Below, one piece after another: positions 23,965 to 33,183 of a DNA stretch of 64,000 nt; within the stretch, counting starts at the first letter, position 1; the number at the start of each line of letters is the position of its first letter. The stretch spans positions 1-64,000 of the forward strand of contig JAJPHV010000113.1 of NCBI GenBank assembly GCA_021325095.1, given 5' to 3'. The translations under genes were made by a program, and so were the position numbers. Under the pieces are notes generated by a model. It did not search any database. It was not told the origin of the DNA and saw nothing but the letters and a program-made list of their open reading frames with translations. Source of the DNA: Chloroflexota bacterium. Its GTDB lineage: Bacteria; Chloroflexota; Anaerolineae; Aggregatilineales; UBA2796.

Positions 23965-25692
23965 TTACCGGATCGGCGGCAGGTTCGACGCTTGCAAGAC
24001 AGCCAGCGCCTCCGGCGGAACACCAGAACAGTCCGGAACAGGCTGTGTATGCGTCTTGTCGAGCAGCCGCGCTGGATTGTATGCATTATAGGTCATCCGG
24101 GAAATCTCTGCGATAACCGGGAAAGAATTCTCATAATTCAGCCACGTTTTATTGTGGAGCATGACGACCAGGATATAGTCGCCGCCAGGCGTGCTGACGT
24201 AGGCTGCGTCGCCGTGCGTGTCGTTGATCCAGCCGTGTTTGTGAGCGACGGGAATATCGGCGGGCACACCCGCCTCGATCATGGCTCCGATCCTGTCGGC
24301 ACGCATGATGCCGATCATCTGGCGGCATTCGTTGACGGTGAAGGCGTTGGGGAAGGTGGTCGTCAGGACTCCTGAACCATCGAGCGCGCACTGATAGATT
24401 CCGGCCAGCAGCCAGCCCATGTCGGCGGGCGTGGCCTGGTTGTACGGGTCGGGTTCGGTGCTGACCTGATCGACCCCGGTCTGCACCGTCGGGATGGGCT
24501 GCGGCGGGCTGGTCGGCGTGGTGTCCTTTGCGCCTGTCCAGAAGGAACTGAGCAGCAGGATCGACTTGAAGCCGAGGCTGTGCATGGTCTCGGTGACATA
24601 CTGCGCGCCCTTCTCCGGGTCGCCATCGCCAAGCCATTTCAGGACGGTATTCGAGGCAATGTTCTCGCTGCAAATCATCATCTCGGCGATGATCTCGGCC
24701 TCGTCCTTTTTGGGCGTGGTGTCGAGCTTGCGGTAGAGCGAGACCAGGATCGGAATCTTTGCCAGACTCATACCGCTGTAGGCCACGCCGGGGTTGAGCG
24801 CGATGGCGTGCCCGGTGCGTAGATCGAGCAGAAAGGCCGATCCCTGCGTGTCCGTGCCCGGCTCAAACTTGTTCTGAAGCAGGTAGTCGTAGATGTCGCT
24901 GGAGAGTTTGCCCAACAGGTCATTCGTGCCGGGCAGCAGCGTGGCCGTGAAGGGCGGCACGCTGGTCACGATCATCTGCGCCGTTGGGGTCAGGGTCGGG
25001 TAGCCGAAATCGCGCGAGCTGGTGATCGGGACTTTGTTCAGGTCGCCGTAGACTCGCACCGTCTGCCGGAAGACCCAACCGCGCCCGCTCGGCACACCGT
25101 CGAAGGCGATCTCCAACCAGGGGAACAGGCTGTGGCGGTGCAGCACCGGGTACTGCATCCCTTTGCTGATCGACCCGATGCGCGGGAAGTCCGTGCCAGG
25201 ACCATAGCGGACGTTGGCTGTGTCCAGCGCTTCCGCCGTGACCACCTCGGCGGTGGGTATTAAAGTCGCGGTGGCTGCCAACGTTGGCGTGAGCGTTACG
25301 TCCACACTGGAGGCTGCGGTGGGCAAAGAGGCCGGCCCCGGCGTCAGGGAGATGATTTTCTCGGTAATTGGAACGGTTTTAAGGTCGCCGGTCACTTTGA
25401 CGACATCGACGTAGACCCAGCCTTCCGTCTCCGGCAGTCGGATCAGATACCAGGGGAAGCGCGCGCTGCGCCCGATCATCGGGTACCTGGTTCCGGCAGT
25501 GATCGTGCCAATCTGCGGGTAGTTCACGGCGGGGCCAGCACGCACATTGGCGAACTGGATCGCCTCGACCCACACGCCAGGCGCATCCTGGCTGTACGCC
25601 GCGCCGGGTCGCACGAATGTACCCGTTGCCAGGACGGCCAGCGCCACGCCAAGCAAGATCAGCCGGATGAGGTGATGGAGTGACAGAGACAT
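23965..25692 (-). CDS. Secreted SH3b - class A beta-lactamase-like serine hydrolase
   Basis: A 575-residue exported protein. A signal peptide (residues 1-35) is followed by two SH3b repeats (about 40-105 with ANVRAGPAVNYPQIGTI, and 150-220 with ANVRYGPGTDFPRIGSI), joined by a Thr/Ala-rich linker. A class A beta-lactamase-like domain occupies about 270-555. Its likely nucleophile motif is SLAK (SxxK), with SEN-type and KHG (KTG-like) boxes in MICSENIASN and HKHGWINDTHGD. Such proteins more often act on cell-wall peptides or esters than on antibiotics. The SH3b pair probably binds cell-wall material. True resistance function is not supported. Confidence 0.82.
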   Translation of the reverse strand: MSLSLHHLIRLILLGVALAVLATGTFVRPGAAYSQDAPGVWVEAIQFANVRAGPAVNYPQIGTITAGTRYPMIGRSARFPWYLIRLPETEGWVYVDVVKVTGDLKTVPITEKIISLTPGPASLPTAASSVDVTLTPTLAATATLIPTAEVVTAEALDTANVRYGPGTDFPRIGSISKGMQYPVLHRHSLFPWLEIAFDGVPSGRGWVFRQTVRVYGDLNKVPITSSRDFGYPTLTPTAQMIVTSVPPFTATLLPGTNDLLGKLSSDIYDYLLQNKFEPGTDTQGSAFLLDLRTGHAIALNPGVAYSGMSLAKIPILVSLYRKLDTTPKKDEAEIIAEMMICSENIASNTVLKWLGDGDPEKGAQYVTETMHSLGFKSILLLSSFWTGAKDTTPTSPPQPIPTVQTGVDQVSTEPDPYNQATPADMGWLLAGIYQCALDGSGVLTTTFPNAFTVNECRQMIGIMRADRIGAMIEAGVPADIPVAHKHGWINDTHGDAAYVSTPGGDYILVVMLHNKTWLNYENSFPVIAEISRMTYNAYNPARLLDKTHTQPVPDCSGVPPEALAVLQASNLPPIR

Positions 25693-25948
25693 CGCCAGAT
25701 TCCGTATTCAGCGGACAAGCCGCATCATTATGACGCGATTCTTCGTTTGGCGGTAAGAGCACTGTATCGGGCTGGATGCCGCGATATAATTCGCTGCTGG
25801 TCACGACCAGATCAACGTATTGTTGCCGGTTCAATACCGCTATCCGTTTGTTGCGCTGCCGCACGCACAGATGGAAAGGGAAACAAGGCTGCACACATCA
25901 GGTCTTGCCAGGCTGTCAAATCGAAGTTTCGCTGATGAGTAACTTTCA

Positions 25949-27862
25949 TTGAGATCATCCCAGGGTATTCCCCGCGTTCTGGCGCTTGCTATGCTGGCGT
26001 GCCTGCTGTTTTGCGCAGCGTTGGCACTCAACCTATTCCCCTCACTGCGCGGCGATTACGGCTGGCGCTGGCCGTATGCCGTGCCCGATCTGCCGCGCCT
26101 GCTGCCCGCCATCGCCGCCGTCAGTCTCTACGTCTGGGGCATCATGCGCATCCGGCATCCCCGGCGGCTGGTCATGTGGTGCTTCCTGGGCGCGGTCACG
26201 ATCCCGGTGGCGTGCCTGTTCCTGCTGGGCGATCCGTTGTACTTGCTGGCGACGCGCACGCTCTCCGGGCAGGCCACCGGGCCACACCTGGCCGGGGCCG
26301 CCATCACCGACCTGGGCGTGACGCTGCGCGACTGGCCGCAGATCATGAAGACGTATCTTGACCCGGCCCGGCACATCATGATTTCGGGCCACGTGGCGCT
26401 CAGTCCGCCCGGCCTGCCGCTGCTGTACTACGCCCTGGATCGGGCATTCGAGGCCGTGCCCGCGCTGGCCGATCCGCTCGGCATGGCGCTGCGCCCGTTC
26501 CAGTGCCAGAACTTTGGCATCATGAGCTACAGCAACGCGCAGCTTGCCAGCGCATGGTTCGGCATCCTGATGCCAGCCTGGGCCGGGCTGACCGTGTTCC
26601 CGCTGTACCGGCTCGGTGGGCGGCTGGCGGCAGCCTGGTGGCCGCTTGTGCCGTCGGTGGCGCTGTTCGCGTCCACGTGGAACACACTGTATCCGCTCAT
26701 CGGGCTGCTGGCCTTCGATCTGCTGGCTTCGGCCATCCAGGAGCGCATCGGCGGGCGTTCCGCTCTCAGCATTGTGGCCTCGGGCGTCCTGATCTCAGCG
26801 GCGAGCTTCGCCAATATCTCAATTGTGCCCCTGATCGGCTTCCTGGCACTGTACACAGTTCTGGTGTTTTTACAAATGGGTGACGTGCGGCAGCGGATCG
26901 GGCATATCATCGCCGTCGGGCTGCTGTTCGGCGCGGGGCTGGTCAGCCTGTGGGCGTTCTATTACCTGGCATCGGGCGTGACGCCGCTCACATTGCTGGG
27001 GCAGGCGCTCGGCCAGCACCTGGGCTACGAGAACGAGCGCCCCTATTTGCCCTGGGTTTTTCTGCATCCTTACGAACTGCTGATGTTTAGCGGTTTCCCG
27101 GTGGCGCTGCTGGCGCTGGCGGGCGCGGCACGCAGCATCTCGGCCCTGCGCGCCTTCGAGTGGCGCAGGGCCGATGCGGTGAGCGTCAGCCTGGTAGTGA
27201 CGCTGATCGTCCTCGCCATTTCGGGCACGGCGCGCGGTGAGACGGGTCGCGTCTGGCTGTTCTTTGCGCCGTTTATCTTGCTGGCGGCTGCACATCAACT
27301 CCGATCAGCCGGGCCGGGCAGTACCCGGCTGGTGACGGTGACGCAGGCCGTGACGCTGATCACGCTGGTCGGCTTCCTGCGGGTGATGGACACAGAACTG
27401 AAGCCGCCACCGGACATGCCACCGCTTCCGAACGAGCAGGCCAGCTATGAGACGCTGGCGGCCCCGGCCACGTTCGCCGGCGGTGTGACACTGGTGGGCG
27501 AAGGCGCGATGATTCGCGGGGACGGAATCGACCTGACACTGGCCTGGCGTGCAGATCGTCAGGCAGCAAAGCCATACTATCTATCGGCCCTGATTGTCGG
27601 GCCGGACGGACGGCCTGTCGGCAAGGCGGTCAACTGGCAACCCTTTGATACGCGCTACCCGCTGACATGCTGGAAGCCGGGCCAATTGGTGGTCGAAACA
27701 CGGCATCTACCGCTTAGTGGGAACGTCCCAGCAGGCGATTACTGGATCAGTCTGTCGGCTTTTGACATCCATGACGTGAAAGGTGTCCCGGTCACGCGGC
27801 CTGGTGCAGCACCGGATACCCAGGTCGGGTTGGGGCCGATCAGGGTCGCGGCAGGGAACTGA
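25949..27862 (+). CDS. Large membrane protein, GT-C-like glycosyltransferase fold with beta-sandwich tail
   Basis: Up to 637 residues from a TTG at 25949. ATG 25991 would remove 14 residues, and neither has a clear RBS. Around ten to twelve hydrophobic segments occupy residues 1-480. A soluble C-terminal domain (about 490-637: GDGIDLTLAWRADRQAAKPY, YPLTCWKPGQLVVETRHLPL) resembles the beta-sandwich tail seen on Chloroflexota membrane glycosyltransferases. No diagnostic DxD motif was found, so activity is uncertain. It is divergent from the SH3b-hydrolase gene and converges on the sortase gene, suggesting work at the cell surface. Confidence 0.65.
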   Translation: MRSSQGIPRVLALAMLACLLFCAALALNLFPSLRGDYGWRWPYAVPDLPRLLPAIAAVSLYVWGIMRIRHPRRLVMWCFLGAVTIPVACLFLLGDPLYLLATRTLSGQATGPHLAGAAITDLGVTLRDWPQIMKTYLDPARHIMISGHVALSPPGLPLLYYALDRAFEAVPALADPLGMALRPFQCQNFGIMSYSNAQLASAWFGILMPAWAGLTVFPLYRLGGRLAAAWWPLVPSVALFASTWNTLYPLIGLLAFDLLASAIQERIGGRSALSIVASGVLISAASFANISIVPLIGFLALYTVLVFLQMGDVRQRIGHIIAVGLLFGAGLVSLWAFYYLASGVTPLTLLGQALGQHLGYENERPYLPWVFLHPYELLMFSGFPVALLALAGAARSISALRAFEWRRADAVSVSLVVTLIVLAISGTARGETGRVWLFFAPFILLAAAHQLRSAGPGSTRLVTVTQAVTLITLVGFLRVMDTELKPPPDMPPLPNEQASYETLAAPATFAGGVTLVGEGAMIRGDGIDLTLAWRADRQAAKPYYLSALIVGPDGRPVGKAVNWQPFDTRYPLTCWKPGQLVVETRHLPLSGNVPAGDYWISLSAFDIHDVKGVPVTRPGAAPDTQVGLGPIRVAAGN

Positions 27863-27890
27863 TTCGGTGTAAGGCCGGTGTAAAAGACGC

Positions 27891-28565
27891 CTATTTGGGA
27901 GGTACAACCTGTGCCTTCATGATCGGACGGGCGTGGACGACCACCCGCTCCAAATAGCTTCTCGTCTTCTGATCCCAATCTTTACACGTCACCAGGGTCA
28001 GTTCCTCGTAGCCGTGATTGCGGATCACGTCGAAGTCGGTGGGTCTCACCGTCTTAACCGCGCTCACCGCATACTGCATGACGAGCGGCGTCCCCGGCTT
28101 ATCGCTGAAGACGGAGATGAAATCGCCCGGTTGCAGCGATCCGATCAAGGCAAAGGGGCCGGGCGACCCATCCTTCATCTCGACGTGCCCGGCCAGCACG
28201 TAGTTCCCGCCCTGCCCGATGTTTGGTGTCCCCTCAAGATGACCCGCCATCTGCCCCAGATGGGTCAAATCCCAGTCGTCATCCGTACCGAAATACAACT
28301 CGGTGATGTCGGTCAGGAGTTGCGCTCTGTCGGCGACGATCTTGAGCGTGTAGGGCTTTGGGGTAGCTTTGGGCGTGAGGGTGGGGGCAATGGGAGCAAC
28401 GGCAGCGCGCTGCGCGATGGCGGTTGAGGTTGATACAACAACTTGTAGACGCAACACCTGGAACTGTTGGAACAAGGCAAAGGCAATGACGGCGGCAAGC
28501 ACGATCAACGTGCCAACGACGAGGAACTGGGGAGTGCACCCGGAGCGATTGCGGCGTGAATACAT
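27891..28565 (-). CDS. Sortase family transpeptidase
   Basis: A 224-residue membrane-anchored enzyme. An N-terminal transmembrane segment (residues 13-33) and a linker precede the sortase barrel (about 85-224). The catalytic triad is visible: His in YVLAGHVEM, Cys in LTLVTCKDW and Arg in YLERVVVHARP. The TLVTC block is typical of class D, E and F enzymes. Sortases attach surface proteins by cleaving an LPxTG-like signal, or polymerise pili. No substrate gene is adjacent; the secreted protein at 45785 has a possible signal. The gene lies convergent to one and divergent from the other of two large membrane proteins. Confidence 0.88.
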   Translation of the reverse strand: MYSRRNRSGCTPQFLVVGTLIVLAAVIAFALFQQFQVLRLQVVVSTSTAIAQRAAVAPIAPTLTPKATPKPYTLKIVADRAQLLTDITELYFGTDDDWDLTHLGQMAGHLEGTPNIGQGGNYVLAGHVEMKDGSPGPFALIGSLQPGDFISVFSDKPGTPLVMQYAVSAVKTVRPTDFDVIRNHGYEELTLVTCKDWDQKTRSYLERVVVHARPIMKAQVVPPK

Positions 28566-28861
28566 ATGCGGTGTGGAAACCAGCGATTATGCCGGTAACA
28601 GCGTGCCGTACCGTCTCTTGAGTTCAGTTGTAAGCAGTAAGCCGGAGAGGGCAATGGCTGGTGACGCCACAATCCCTTCCTGAACGAGACTATACAGCCA
28701 ACTGACTCAGCCGTCAACAGCCCCAATCTGCGCTGCCGCTCCTACCCTCGAACGGGCGGATTCGGCCCCTACCCGCCGTTCACCCTGAGCGTTTCCTCGC
28801 ATGGTATACTCTCGCGCCGGTAGCTGTAACTCACGATGTAGGCTTCATCAGGGAATATCCG

Positions 28862-31090
28862 ATGATCACCCGGTTGGCCCGTTCCCGCAACATTTTTGCG
28901 ATAGTGCTTATTGCTTACCTTGGGGTCACGATTGCCGTTCTGTGGAACCTCGTCTCGCAGATCAACACCGCAGTGCCAGGGGGCGCTGAAACCGATTTTC
29001 ACCAGTTTTTGTGGGGTTTCTGGTGGATCGGCTATGCCCTCCAACAGGGGCAGTCGCCTTTGTGGTCGAACTACGTGCTGTATCCCCACGTGTCCAACAT
29101 GGCACTGCACACGCTGGCCGCAAACTGGTATCCGATCTTCGCTGTCTTGGAACCACTGATCGGACGGGTAGCGACTCTGAACGTCATGGTGGTCCTGTGT
29201 TTTCTGTTCTCTGGCATGGCGATGTTTGGATGGCTGCGCAGGCTGCTTGGCGCGAGCGGCCCCGCGACGGTGGTGGCCTTCATCGGGGGCCTGGCGTTTG
29301 CGTTCTCGCCCTATCTGCTTGTGCATTCGTCCTGGGCACAGCTCAACCTGACGCCAATCTGGTGGTTCCCTCTGATCCTGCTGTTGTGGGACGAACTGGC
29401 CTTTCCCCGGCGCTTGCCGCGCTGGGCAAGTGCCGTCCTGCTTGGGCTGGCCTGTTGGGGTCTGTGGTTAACCGATCTGGAGTATGTGGTCTGGGCGCCT
29501 ATCGGCGTCGGCGGTTACGTTTTGTGGACGCTCTGGGCGACGCGGCGCAATGGCCGCTGGTTGCCCATCGTGGGTTGGGGCGTCGTGGCTGCGGCAATCA
29601 TGCTCGGCCTCGCATGGTTTTATCCTCTGGCGGCGCTGCTACAAGTCAACCTGGACCCGAACGAATATCCCCCGGCAGGGCTGGGAACCATCCGGACATT
29701 TTCCGTGCCGCTCTCGGCTCTGTTCGGCCTCGCGCCGAATGTCCCAACGCGAACGCTGGGTCACGTTCTGGTCTGGCTGGTGTGGATGGTGGTTGCCCTG
29801 TGGGTGATCGGCAGGCTGACCCGGCGACCAGCGCTGCTCGGCAACACATCAACCAGTGCCACCTTGGGCGACGATTCCATCAGAGGCCGCCCCTATCCGG
29901 GCAGGTGGTTATGGCTGCTGCTGGTCTTGCCGCCGCTGATCATGGCGCTTGGGCCGGATACAACCATTGCGGGAATCGACGTTCCGCTGCCCTACCTGGT
30001 GCTGCATACCCTGCTGAAGGGGCAGCATCGCGTGCCTTCGCGCTTTACCGGGGCGACTTTTGCCATGCTGATCACGTTTCTGGCGGTGGCCTGGACGCCT
30101 TTGCTGGCCCGGCTGGCCGCCCGTCGTCGGATCGTGAGCGGCTTTGCCGCCGGGGCAATCTCCATTGCGCTGCTGGCCGATGCAGGCGCGTTTGCGCCCT
30201 TCCCGGTGCGCTTCATGCCGGACTGGGACATCTACCACCAGATCGCCCAGGATAAGCGGGATTTCGTGATTATGGATGTCCCAGTCGGCACACAATACGG
30301 CTGGACGGGGATCGGCAAAGGCTACTTCTTCATGTACTATGGCCCGGTTCACCAACACCGCATGATCAACGGCTGGATTTCGCGTATTCCGTGGAGTGCG
30401 TTCCTTTTTTACCGGGATTCACCGCTGTTCTCGTGGCTTGCCGACGCCAGCGCCCCTGACGAGCAAGGCCGCGCGGCGGCGGGCGAACAACTCGAAAAAT
30501 ACCTGCGCGAATGGCCGATTGGCTACGTGATCCTGCACCGCGACTGGGTTCCAACCGAGCACCAGGACGATTGGATCGGCTGGTTGAACACCAGGCCGGG
30601 CTTATGCCCGGCAGCGATTTCCCAGGATACCAACCTGATCTGGTGGCGCAGCCGTTCGCTTGGCTGTGATCCGGCTCCGATCACTGACCGGATCGCGCTG
30701 GGAACTCCCGCCGACTGGACGGTGATTGGTAACGGTTGGTATCAGCAGGAGATCATTGGCGGCCCTGCCGGGCGCTGGGCAGGGCAGACGGCCAGCCTGC
30801 GCGTCACTTTGCAGCCGGATACGGCTTACGAACTGACGTTCACGGCGCTGCCGTTTGGCGAAAACCGCACGCTGAAGTTGGGTGGGGCGAAGTGGTCTTC
30901 GGAGGAAATCCGGCTGACGCCCGGAGATTGGCACACCTACAAGGTAACGATCCCGGCAGGAGCACTGGCCGGTTCGTTATTATATTTACAGCACAACGGC
31001 GCAGCATCTCCGGCCCAACTGGGATTATCCACAGACAACCGCTCGTTGGCCGTTGCGTATGGGTCGTTCACATTCCGACCCGCAGCGTAG
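28862..31090 (+). CDS. Large multi-spanning membrane protein with beta-sandwich C-terminal domain
   Basis: A 742-residue protein with about eleven or twelve hydrophobic segments in residues 10-440, including an extended first outer loop (AETDFHQFLWGFWWIGYALQ). An alpha/beta region follows (DKRDFVIMDVPVGTQYGW, then YGPVHQHRMINGWISRIPW), and a beta-rich tail (about 620-742, TASLRVTLQPDTAYELTFTA) looks like a carbohydrate-binding module. The topology resembles GT-C or YfhO-like polymer-glycosylating proteins. I cannot assign a substrate. The ATG at 28862 is favoured because the membrane segment starts at once, though no strong RBS is visible. Confidence 0.6.
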   Translation: MITRLARSRNIFAIVLIAYLGVTIAVLWNLVSQINTAVPGGAETDFHQFLWGFWWIGYALQQGQSPLWSNYVLYPHVSNMALHTLAANWYPIFAVLEPLIGRVATLNVMVVLCFLFSGMAMFGWLRRLLGASGPATVVAFIGGLAFAFSPYLLVHSSWAQLNLTPIWWFPLILLLWDELAFPRRLPRWASAVLLGLACWGLWLTDLEYVVWAPIGVGGYVLWTLWATRRNGRWLPIVGWGVVAAAIMLGLAWFYPLAALLQVNLDPNEYPPAGLGTIRTFSVPLSALFGLAPNVPTRTLGHVLVWLVWMVVALWVIGRLTRRPALLGNTSTSATLGDDSIRGRPYPGRWLWLLLVLPPLIMALGPDTTIAGIDVPLPYLVLHTLLKGQHRVPSRFTGATFAMLITFLAVAWTPLLARLAARRRIVSGFAAGAISIALLADAGAFAPFPVRFMPDWDIYHQIAQDKRDFVIMDVPVGTQYGWTGIGKGYFFMYYGPVHQHRMINGWISRIPWSAFLFYRDSPLFSWLADASAPDEQGRAAAGEQLEKYLREWPIGYVILHRDWVPTEHQDDWIGWLNTRPGLCPAAISQDTNLIWWRSRSLGCDPAPITDRIALGTPADWTVIGNGWYQQEIIGGPAGRWAGQTASLRVTLQPDTAYELTFTALPFGENRTLKLGGAKWSSEEIRLTPGDWHTYKVTIPAGALAGSLLYLQHNGAASPAQLGLSTDNRSLAVAYGSFTFRPAA

Positions 31091-31180
31091 GTGCTGGTAG
31101 GCGAGCTTTCACACAAGTTCTGCACACGGCATTGACAGGTCACTCAGGGAAAAAGTGGCGCGCTACGGGCCGAGTTAGGC

Positions 31181-31186
31181 TATAAT
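31181..31186 (+). promoter_or_regulatory. Possible -10 element of the aldehyde dehydrogenase gene
   Basis: TATAAT lies 30 bases before the ATG. A TTGACA exists at 31132-31137 but is too far (43 bases) to pair with it, so the -35 is weak or absent. Confidence 0.35.
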
Positions 31187-31215
31187 CACTCCCTCATCAA
31201 CAGTGGAGGCAAGTT

Positions 31216-32670
31216 ATGTCTGCGAAAATCGTCAAAAATTACATTAATGGGTCGTGGGTGGCTTCAAAATCAAGTCGCAAGCAGCCCGTCCTGAACCCGG
31301 CGACGGGCGAAACGCTGGCCGAAGTTCCCCTCTCGACGGCGGCTGAAGTCGATAGGGCGGTGCAGGCCGCACACGAAGCGTTTCAGGAGTGGCGCACGAC
31401 CCCACCCTACACACGTGCCCGCTCGATGTTCAAGTTTAAGAACTTGATGGAAGAGCATTTTGAAGAACTTTCGCGGCTGGTCGTGCAGGAAAACGGCAAG
31501 ACCATCGACGAGGCGCGCGGCGAAGTGCGCCGTTCAATTGAGAACATCGAACTGGCGGCGGGCATTCCGCAGCAGATGATGGGCTACAACCTGGAAGACG
31601 TGGCACAGGGCATCGATGAAACCGCGCTGCGCCAGCCAATCGGTGTGTTCGCGGCGATCAACCCCTTCAACTTCCCGGCGATGGTCCCGCTGTGGTTCCT
31701 GCCTGTCGGCGTGGCGTGCGGCAACACGTTCATTGTCAAGCCATCTCCCCTCACACCGCTCTCGCAGGAATTCGTGTTCAGGCTGCTCGAAGACTGCGAT
31801 CTGCCCGACGGCGTGGTGAACATGATCAACGGTGACGAAGAAGCGGTCAACGCCCTGATCGATCACCCGGACGTGCGCGGCATTTCGTTCGTCGGCTCGA
31901 CGAAAGTTGCCAAGCTGGTCTACGAGCGCGCCACCCGCAATGGCAAGCGCGTCCAGGCGCAGGGCGGCGCGAAGAACCACATGGTGGTCATGCCCGACGC
32001 CGACCTGCCCAAGACTATCGGCGCGATCATCGGCTCGGCCTACGGCTGTGCGGGCCAGCGCTGCCTGGCTGGTTCGGTCATGGTCACGGTAGGGGATGCC
32101 CACAAGCCGTTCATGGAAGCGCTGGCGGACGCCGCCTCCAAGCTGCGCGTTGGCTACGGGCTGGAAGAGACTACACAGATGGGGCCGGTGGTCACACAGC
32201 AGGCGCTCAATCGCGTCTGCACCTATATCGAGCGAGGACAGACCGAGGGAGCCAAGCTGGTGCTCGATGGCCGCAAAACGCAGGTCAAGGAGCATCCCAA
32301 CGGCAATTTTGTCGGCCCAACCATTTTTGACAACGCCAAGCCAGGGATGAGCATCGTCACCGACGAAATCTTCGGCCCGGTGTTGAGCGTGATCAACGTG
32401 CCCGATTTCGAGTCGGCCATCGATACCGTCGAACTGAGCCGCTACGGCAACGCCGCCTCGATCTTCACGTCAAACGGGCGCTATGCGCGCGATTTCAAGT
32501 ACCGCGTCCGCGCGGGCAACATCGGCGTCAACATCGGCGTGGCTGCGCCCATTGCGACGTTCCCATTCGGCGGCATGAAGGATTCGTTCTTTGGCGACCT
32601 GCACGGGCAGGGGCCAGACGCGATCAACTTCTTCACGGACCGTAAAGTGGTCATCGAGCGCTGGTTCTAG
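31216..32670 (+). CDS. mmsA: CoA-acylating methylmalonate-semialdehyde dehydrogenase
   Basis: A 484-residue aldehyde dehydrogenase. The catalytic cysteine lies in GCAGQRCLAG, preceded by QGGAKNHMVVMPDADL. This asparagine-containing block, instead of the usual glutamate block, is diagnostic of the CoA-acylating MmsA/IolA group. Other family blocks are NPFNFPAMVPLWFLPVGVAC and MKDSFFGDLHGQGPDAINFF. It converts methylmalonate or malonate semialdehyde to propionyl- or acetyl-CoA using NAD and CoA, in valine, inositol or beta-alanine breakdown. GGAGG is well placed before the ATG. It fits the amino-acid catabolic theme of the following genes. Confidence 0.93.
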   Translation: MSAKIVKNYINGSWVASKSSRKQPVLNPATGETLAEVPLSTAAEVDRAVQAAHEAFQEWRTTPPYTRARSMFKFKNLMEEHFEELSRLVVQENGKTIDEARGEVRRSIENIELAAGIPQQMMGYNLEDVAQGIDETALRQPIGVFAAINPFNFPAMVPLWFLPVGVACGNTFIVKPSPLTPLSQEFVFRLLEDCDLPDGVVNMINGDEEAVNALIDHPDVRGISFVGSTKVAKLVYERATRNGKRVQAQGGAKNHMVVMPDADLPKTIGAIIGSAYGCAGQRCLAGSVMVTVGDAHKPFMEALADAASKLRVGYGLEETTQMGPVVTQQALNRVCTYIERGQTEGAKLVLDGRKTQVKEHPNGNFVGPTIFDNAKPGMSIVTDEIFGPVLSVINVPDFESAIDTVELSRYGNAASIFTSNGRYARDFKYRVRAGNIGVNIGVAAPIATFPFGGMKDSFFGDLHGQGPDAINFFTDRKVVIERWF

Positions 32671-32675
32671 CGTTT

Positions 32676-32723
32676 TAACCCCCCCGGGCCCCTCTCCGCA
32701 GGCAGAGAGGGGAACACGGGTGG
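32676..32723. repeat. Family A palindromic repeat, partial copy A2
   Basis: Only one internal hairpin (CCCCTCTCC ... GAGAGGGG) with reduced outer arms remains, directly after the aldehyde dehydrogenase stop. It looks like a truncated copy. Confidence 0.65.
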
Positions 32724-32754
32724 TCTAGCTTTTCCCGCAGGAGCACAACATCCC

Positions 32755-33174
32755 GTGAGTCTGAACACCTTTGGCGCAATCGTGACTTTTGCCATCGACC
32801 TTGAGGGCGCGATGCAACGTTTCTATGAGGAAGCCAGCGCCGTCGGCGGAGACGCGGCGGAGACGTTCGAGAACTATGCGAAGAAATCCGCCAAACGCCG
32901 ACAGCGGCTCATTGCCGTCCGACAGGACAACGTGACCGAAATGGTGCTGGAACCCATCTCTGGGTTGAACCAGATCGACTATGAGCCGAACGCCGCCACG
33001 CCCACCGACCGGGCCAGCGCGCTGGCCGAGGCTATCCGGCTCGAAGAGCGGGCCGAGCGCTTCTACACGAATGCCGGGCCGAAGCTGAATGTCACCGAGC
33101 CGCGCCGCGCCTTCCAGAAACTTGCCCAGGAAAACACGGAGCGGCTGGTCGAACTGCGCGACCTCGCCAGGTAG
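32755..33174 (+). CDS. Small ferritin-like (rubrerythrin-type) helical protein
   Basis: A 139-residue all-helical protein starting at GTG 32755 after a purine-rich stretch. Two similar helix pairs each carry a glutamate motif: LEGAMQRFYEEAS (residues 17-29) and LEERAERFYTNAG (84-96). This EExxRFY-like pattern is that of ferritin-like or rubrerythrin-fold proteins. The second Glu/His positions needed for a full di-iron centre are not all obvious, so metal binding is uncertain. A role in oxidative stress or metal handling is inference. Confidence 0.6.
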   Translation: MSLNTFGAIVTFAIDLEGAMQRFYEEASAVGGDAAETFENYAKKSAKRRQRLIAVRQDNVTEMVLEPISGLNQIDYEPNAATPTDRASALAEAIRLEERAERFYTNAGPKLNVTEPRRAFQKLAQENTERLVELRDLAR

Positions 33175-33183
33175 CCGCCGGCA

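Noticed and set aside
23965-25692. Antibiotic-resistance beta-lactamase
   Set aside because: The class A-like motifs are divergent (SEN and KHG instead of SDN and KTG) and the protein carries two SH3b domains, so a cell-wall hydrolase or esterase role is more likely.
31132-31186. TTGACA with downstream TATAAT before the aldehyde dehydrogenase gene
   Set aside because: The spacing is 43 bases, far beyond a functional promoter pair. Only the -10 is retained as a weak candidate.
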